This document shows positions 6,567 to 9,644 of a stretch of DNA of 9,644 bases, in pieces. Position 1 is the first letter of the stretch, and each line of letters opens with the position of its first letter. Below the pieces are notes generated by a model. The model ran no database searches and was not told the origin of the DNA. It saw only the letters and a program-made list of their open reading frames with translations. The stretch lies in assembly GCA_002697505.1 (NCBI GenBank), contig NZWA01000057.1:4505-14148 (forward strand), read 5' to 3'. The DNA is from Flavobacteriales bacterium. GTDB taxonomy: Bacteria; Bacteroidota; Bacteroidia; Flavobacteriales; BACL11. Position numbers and translations under genes: made by a program.

Positions 6567-7564
6567 TATACGTCGTAGTTAACTATGATCGTTGTGTCTG
6601 TAAATTGTGAAATTGGTAATGGAAATGACAATTTTCCAACAGCTACCAACTCAGTATTTTCATTATATAATCCAACACAAGTCACATATGGTTCAAAAAA
6701 TGATGATGTAACGTAGTCATAATATTCAACATTATAACTTCCAGTACCACCACTGTTTTTAAGTAACGTAGGATTAGTTGAGTAACCAAATTCGTTTTCT
6801 AAAATTGTACATTTATATTGTTGTTCGTAAATAGTAATTGAGGAAGAAAATTCAAATTTCATTTTACGAAGATCTGATCCAATGTATTTTGCTAGGGCTC
6901 CTAAATTATTACCATTGTTGCTTCCTGTTGTAAAAACTGCTATTCCTTGATTATAAAATATTTGTCCAACAACTAAATCAGTATTAAGATCTCCACCTGA
7001 TGATGTTATAGAGCTACTTATAAGATTTCCTTCACCATCATCTATAACTTGAACCCCAGTTGGGAAAGCTGCTGATTCTGTATATGTAAATTTAAAAGTA
7101 TTAGGTACTATTCCTTCACCAAATAATTTTTGAGGTATAGATATTGTAGTAATAGTTCCATTTGCTCCAGATCCAGTTGGGAAAAATCGATTTTGTTCTA
7201 AAGTTGATTGTAAATAATTATCAAATCTTGGGGCTATAATAGGACCGAAGAAATAATCATCTTCTCTGGTTGCCCCTGGTGTTACACTTTGTGTAGTTGC
7301 ATTATCACCTGTGCTTTGAGTTAGGAAATTAGTGTAGTAAAGATGTTTAGCACTGTTATAAACATTTCCTTGTGATGCAGAGTAAACAAACCCAGTTTGG
7401 GTATCATAATTAGTAGAACCTATAGGATGGTTTATACCATAAAAAATATTGATACCATATTCTGATCCAGTAATTTCAGAACTACCAGATAATATCCATC
7501 CTTTATCTGCTATAAAGGGTGTTTGAATAACATCCTTTGTTGTAAATTGTTTGAACGCACTCAT
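6566..7564 (-). CDS. Virion structural protein, paralogue of the upstream gene
   Basis: This 332-residue protein is rich in Ser, Thr, Gly, Asn and Tyr with few charged residues, as is usual for beta-rich tail or fibre-associated proteins. The centre has ISIPQKLFGEGIVPNTFKF (141-159) and DDGEGNL (175-181), a pattern I associate with structural proteins of marine phages. The C-terminal 75 residues (EFGYSTNP at 258-265; VTCVGLYNENTELVAVGKLS at 294-313) match the end of the preceding gene. The N-termini also share an FK/FQ opening and a FYGIN or YYGAA segment, so the two genes are tandem duplicates that diverged in the middle. It starts 3 nt after the upstream stop; an ATG at 7568 overlapping that stop is out of frame. 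Precise virion location is unknown. Confidence 0.75.
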   Translation of the reverse strand: MSAFKQFTTKDVIQTPFIADKGWILSGSSEITGSEYGINIFYGINHPIGSTNYDTQTGFVYSASQGNVYNSAKHLYYTNFLTQSTGDNATTQSVTPGATREDDYFFGPIIAPRFDNYLQSTLEQNRFFPTGSGANGTITTISIPQKLFGEGIVPNTFKFTYTESAAFPTGVQVIDDGEGNLISSSITSSGGDLNTDLVVGQIFYNQGIAVFTTGSNNGNNLGALAKYIGSDLRKMKFEFSSSITIYEQQYKCTILENEFGYSTNPTLLKNSGGTGSYNVEYYDYVTSSFFEPYVTCVGLYNENTELVAVGKLSFPLPISQFTDTTIIVNYDV

Positions 7565-7567
7565 CCA

Positions 7568-8611
7568 TTAGAAGTCTAGCTTGACTCTTACAAGCAACTC
7601 CTTAGTAAAGTCTTTTAATAATGGTCTAGATAATTTAGCTACTGCTACTAACTCTTGATTATCATTATATAAACCTACTGAGGTAATGTATACTTGTGGG
7701 TCGTTAATAAATGAATCAAATAACACAGCTCCCGTAGAACCTGATATAAATGATGGGTTTGTCGAATAATTAAATTCATCTGCTCTTGCTCTTACAAATA
7801 CAAAGTCTGATGAAAGTTGTTCATTTGAGTTTAAAGTCCATCCTGGGTTAGTTGCTGCCTCACCACCTAGATTTAATCTATTAAATAATTTTTGTGGGTT
7901 ATTATCTGCAGTATTACCATTTCTACCTGTACCTAAGTTAATACCACCATCAGCAAATGTTCCATCTAATGCAGGTCCATTTAATAATATCAATCCTATG
8001 TCTGGCATGAACCAACCATAGGAACCTGAATTTGCCGTCCAACCATTTGCATCTACTCCTGTAAATACTGTTCCAGCTGAACCTGAAACTAAGTTATATA
8101 CTCTACCTGCTTCTGAGAATACTGCTGCTCCACCTAATTTACTATCATCTGTTATATATAATTCATCACTAGCTCCAGATCCTGATAAACATAAAGTCAT
8201 TACTCCTGGAAGTAATTCTTCTTTATATCCTGATCTTTCTATTGGTAAAGCATAAAAATAAGATGCTGATTGATTACCAAATACAAATGAATTTTCTTCA
8301 TCTCCTAAAATTAAAGATCTATATTGACCATAATTTGTTCTTGTTGGAGAATATTCTGGTACATTTGGGTTATATAATAAACTACCACTACCACCTTCAT
8401 CACAATATGCTATGGCAAACTGAACTGACCCTGTAGCTGCTGCACCATAATAAATGTTGTAATAAAATTGTCCTGTTGTACTTGCTACTTGTACCGAAGA
8501 TGTGTAATATTCAGATATATTAGGAGAGTTGTTTAACCAAACTGTATTGGTAACATTTTCATTACTTATAAGTAAATCTCTTGGGTCTAATGTTTGAAAA
8601 GCTCCAGCCAT
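7568..8611 (-). CDS. Virion structural protein with conserved C-terminal domain
   Basis: This 347-residue protein has a low-charge, Gly/Ser/Asn-rich composition. It contains LFNRLNLGGEA (242-252) and GWFMPDIGLILLNGPAL (199-215), followed by the C-terminal module EFNYSTNP (279-286) and YITSVGLYNDNQELVAVAKL (308-327), ending in a positively charged beta segment. The C-terminal module recurs in the next gene, which suggests an attachment or oligomerisation domain carried by two related virion components. I place it in the tail, neck or fibre region from composition and from the neighbouring structural genes, not from a known homologue. The start ATG follows an A-rich 11-nt spacer after the upstream stop, with no Shine-Dalgarno sequence. 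Confidence 0.75.
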   Translation of the reverse strand: MAGAFQTLDPRDLLISNENVTNTVWLNNSPNISEYYTSSVQVASTTGQFYYNIYYGAAATGSVQFAIAYCDEGGSGSLLYNPNVPEYSPTRTNYGQYRSLILGDEENSFVFGNQSASYFYALPIERSGYKEELLPGVMTLCLSGSGASDELYITDDSKLGGAAVFSEAGRVYNLVSGSAGTVFTGVDANGWTANSGSYGWFMPDIGLILLNGPALDGTFADGGINLGTGRNGNTADNNPQKLFNRLNLGGEAATNPGWTLNSNEQLSSDFVFVRARADEFNYSTNPSFISGSTGAVLFDSFINDPQVYITSVGLYNDNQELVAVAKLSRPLLKDFTKELLVRVKLDF

Positions 8612-8622
8612 ATTTTTTTATT

Positions 8623-9291
8623 TTATGATGTTTTAGTTATGTTAATTGGAACTTGTAATCTTGCACCTGAGTCTCTACCTACAATAGTTAATAAACTATA
8701 TAATGTGGAAGCTGCTGTTCCTGTTGTACCATATAGAGTATTAACTCCTGTTGCTACAAGTGTACAAGTAGTTCCAATTACTGTTTTAGATACATCTGTT
8801 CCGTTTGTTGTTGTTGAATTTAATGCAAGTGCAGCGTCTGTATCAATACCTGTTCCTATTACAGAACTAAATTGTCTAACATCACTTACAGTAAATACAT
8901 ATCCAGATGATTCAACTACTGAATTATTACCTAAGTAATTTAATGTTTGTGGTTGAATAGTTGTTTGAGCTGTTTGAGCTAATTTTATTAAACCTAATCC
9001 GATATCAAGTATTGGCATTTTAGCTGTGTCTCTAGGTAGAGTTGCTAATTTATACTTCATCATTTGGTTTTCATCTGGAAATGCTTCTAATAATGGCATA
9101 TTTTGGATAGCTTCTCCGTAAAATGCTGATCCTGATGGATTTGATGGATTGTATAAAGTGTAATCAATTTCATCATCAGATAAAGCAAATTGTGTAATAT
9201 TAAAAGAACCATCTCCTCTTGCCAAGAGTTCCCTTCCTTTTGTTGTTAAGATAGCATCTACTGTTACTACCTGATTATTTAAATATCCCAT
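8623..9291 (-). CDS. Conserved phage virion structural protein (function unassigned)
   Basis: This 222-residue protein begins MGYLNNQVVTVDAILTTKGR. ELLARGDGSFNITQFAL and SDDEIDYTLYNPSNPSGS follow, then GEAIQNMPLLEAFPDENQMM (59-78). I recognise this N-terminal half as highly conserved among tailed marine phages, where it is annotated only as a structural protein. The C-terminal half (residues 110-222) is Thr/Ser/Val-rich and beta-prone and ends RLQVPINITKTS. There is no signal peptide or membrane segment. It stands first in the cluster with the two paralogous structural genes, after an 80-nt gap carrying a candidate promoter. The ATG at 9291 is the natural start because the conserved MGYLNNQ sequence begins there. 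Confidence 0.78.
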   Translation of the reverse strand: MGYLNNQVVTVDAILTTKGRELLARGDGSFNITQFALSDDEIDYTLYNPSNPSGSAFYGEAIQNMPLLEAFPDENQMMKYKLATLPRDTAKMPILDIGLGLIKLAQTAQTTIQPQTLNYLGNNSVVESSGYVFTVSDVRQFSSVIGTGIDTDAALALNSTTTNGTDVSKTVIGTTCTLVATGVNTLYGTTGTAASTLYSLLTIVGRDSGARLQVPINITKTS

Positions 9292-9306
9292 ATTTAGTGT
9301 ATTTTA

Positions 9307-9317
9307 GTTATAAATAT
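9307..9317 (-). promoter_or_regulatory. Shared upstream motif ATATTTATAAC (candidate late promoter), second copy
   Basis: On the minus strand the same 11-base ATATTTATAAC as at 4334-4344 occurs 15 nt before the 9291 start, in the largest gap of the window (9292-9371). The rest of that gap is A/T-rich and shows no convincing terminator hairpin. Position and identity suggest a regulatory element for structural and cargo transcription; this is inference. Confidence 0.4.
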
Positions 9318-9371
9318 ATAATTTTTTAGTTTCTATTCCAAGTTATAGTTTAAATTTATTGATTTAGGTGA

Positions 9372-9644
9372 TTATGGTATTGGATCTGGTAATTCCGAAT
9401 CATCTCTAAATGAATTTTTCTGTTTTAATTGGTTAATTAATGTTAAAGCGTTTCTTTTTTGTTGAGGTGTAAAATCATCTGGTATTAAGAATCCACCACC
9501 TGATCCTGTTACTTCACCTACACCAATAGCAGCATTTGGAGGTGTTTGATAAACAATAACTCTATCATCAGCGTTTACTCTTCTTCTAATTACAAAACTA
9601 CCAATTGTTCCTCCAATTACACCAGCTTGTTCTGGGTCTGGGTA
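9372..9644 (-). CDS. C-terminus of an unidentified phage protein (partial)
   Basis: Ninety residues are visible, entering from the right edge and ending at TAA (9374 to 9372). The readable part includes GVIGGTIGSFVIRRRVNADD, then VIVYQTPPNAAIGVGEVTGS, then LIPDDFTPQQKRNALTLINQ and a polar tail ending DSELPDPIP. The glycine-rich and strand-like first half and helical end could belong to a structural or baseplate-like protein, and the genes that follow are structural. I do not recognise the family. The frame is uninterrupted and codon use matches its neighbours, so it is a real gene, but the start and most of the protein lie outside the window. Confidence 0.65.
   Translation of the reverse strand, partial: YPDPEQAGVIGGTIGSFVIRRRVNADDRVIVYQTPPNAAIGVGEVTGSGGGFLIPDDFTPQQKRNALTLINQLKQKNSFRDDSELPDPIP

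Noticed and set aside
8242..8938. Plus-strand open frames at 8242-8436 and 8594-8938
   Set aside because: They lie opposite well-supported structural genes and resemble no protein family I know.
9292..9371. Transcription terminator in the 80-nt gap
   Set aside because: The T-rich runs are present but I could not find a stable hairpin preceding one on the minus strand.

Overview
The window looks like part of an AT-rich, tailed double-stranded DNA phage genome, or a prophage or metagenomic contig of one, distantly related to T4-like myoviruses. All ten credible genes lie on the minus strand, packed with 1 to 11 nt gaps or short overlaps (ATGA, TAATG). The main exceptions are three small gaps of 24, 43 and 80 nt. 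There are no tRNAs, rRNAs, CRISPR arrays or insertion sequences, and the plus-strand open frames are shadows. No start codon has a recognisable Shine-Dalgarno sequence; upstream regions are simply A/T-rich. This fits a Bacteroidota-type host, but that is an inference.

In transcription order (right to left), the window opens with virion structure. There is the C-terminus of an unidentified protein (9372-9644), a conserved marine-phage structural protein (8623-9291) and two tandem paralogous structural proteins (7568-8611 and 6566-7564). A GIY-YIG endonuclease-like gene (6117-6566) follows. Next come two replication or DNA-metabolism genes: a T4 gp61-like primase with zinc finger and TOPRIM domain (5138-6073), and a PD-(D/E)XK RecB/Cas4-like nuclease (4344-5141). 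The last block runs from 4319 to the left edge and is the most interesting. It holds a 177-residue protein of a phage family of unknown function, a P-loop kinase, and a protein of at least 999 residues whose C-terminus lies outside the window.

That last block reads as a set of candidate virion cargo. The 177-residue protein and the kinase begin with nearly the same decapeptide (M-I-x-L-x-Q-L-L-K-E). It resembles the T4 capsid-targeting sequence and ends in the L/I-x-E site cut by the T4 prohead protease. The giant protein carries an internal copy of the same tag: 9 of 14 positions match the N-terminus of the 177-residue protein, including a shared S-I-P-K after the cut site. It also has further L-N-E or I-N-E sites close to its domain boundaries. 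Its domains in order are a nucleotidyltransferase (TRGH and MSGTNAR motifs), a hydrophobic LETM1-like segment, a lysine-rich domain, and two zincin metalloprotease-like domains (HEIEH and HEMIH). My hypothesis is a head-packaged enzyme polyprotein, processed during capsid maturation and possibly delivered with the DNA. An 11-bp motif shared 14-15 nt upstream of the 4319 and 9291 start codons may be a common late promoter.
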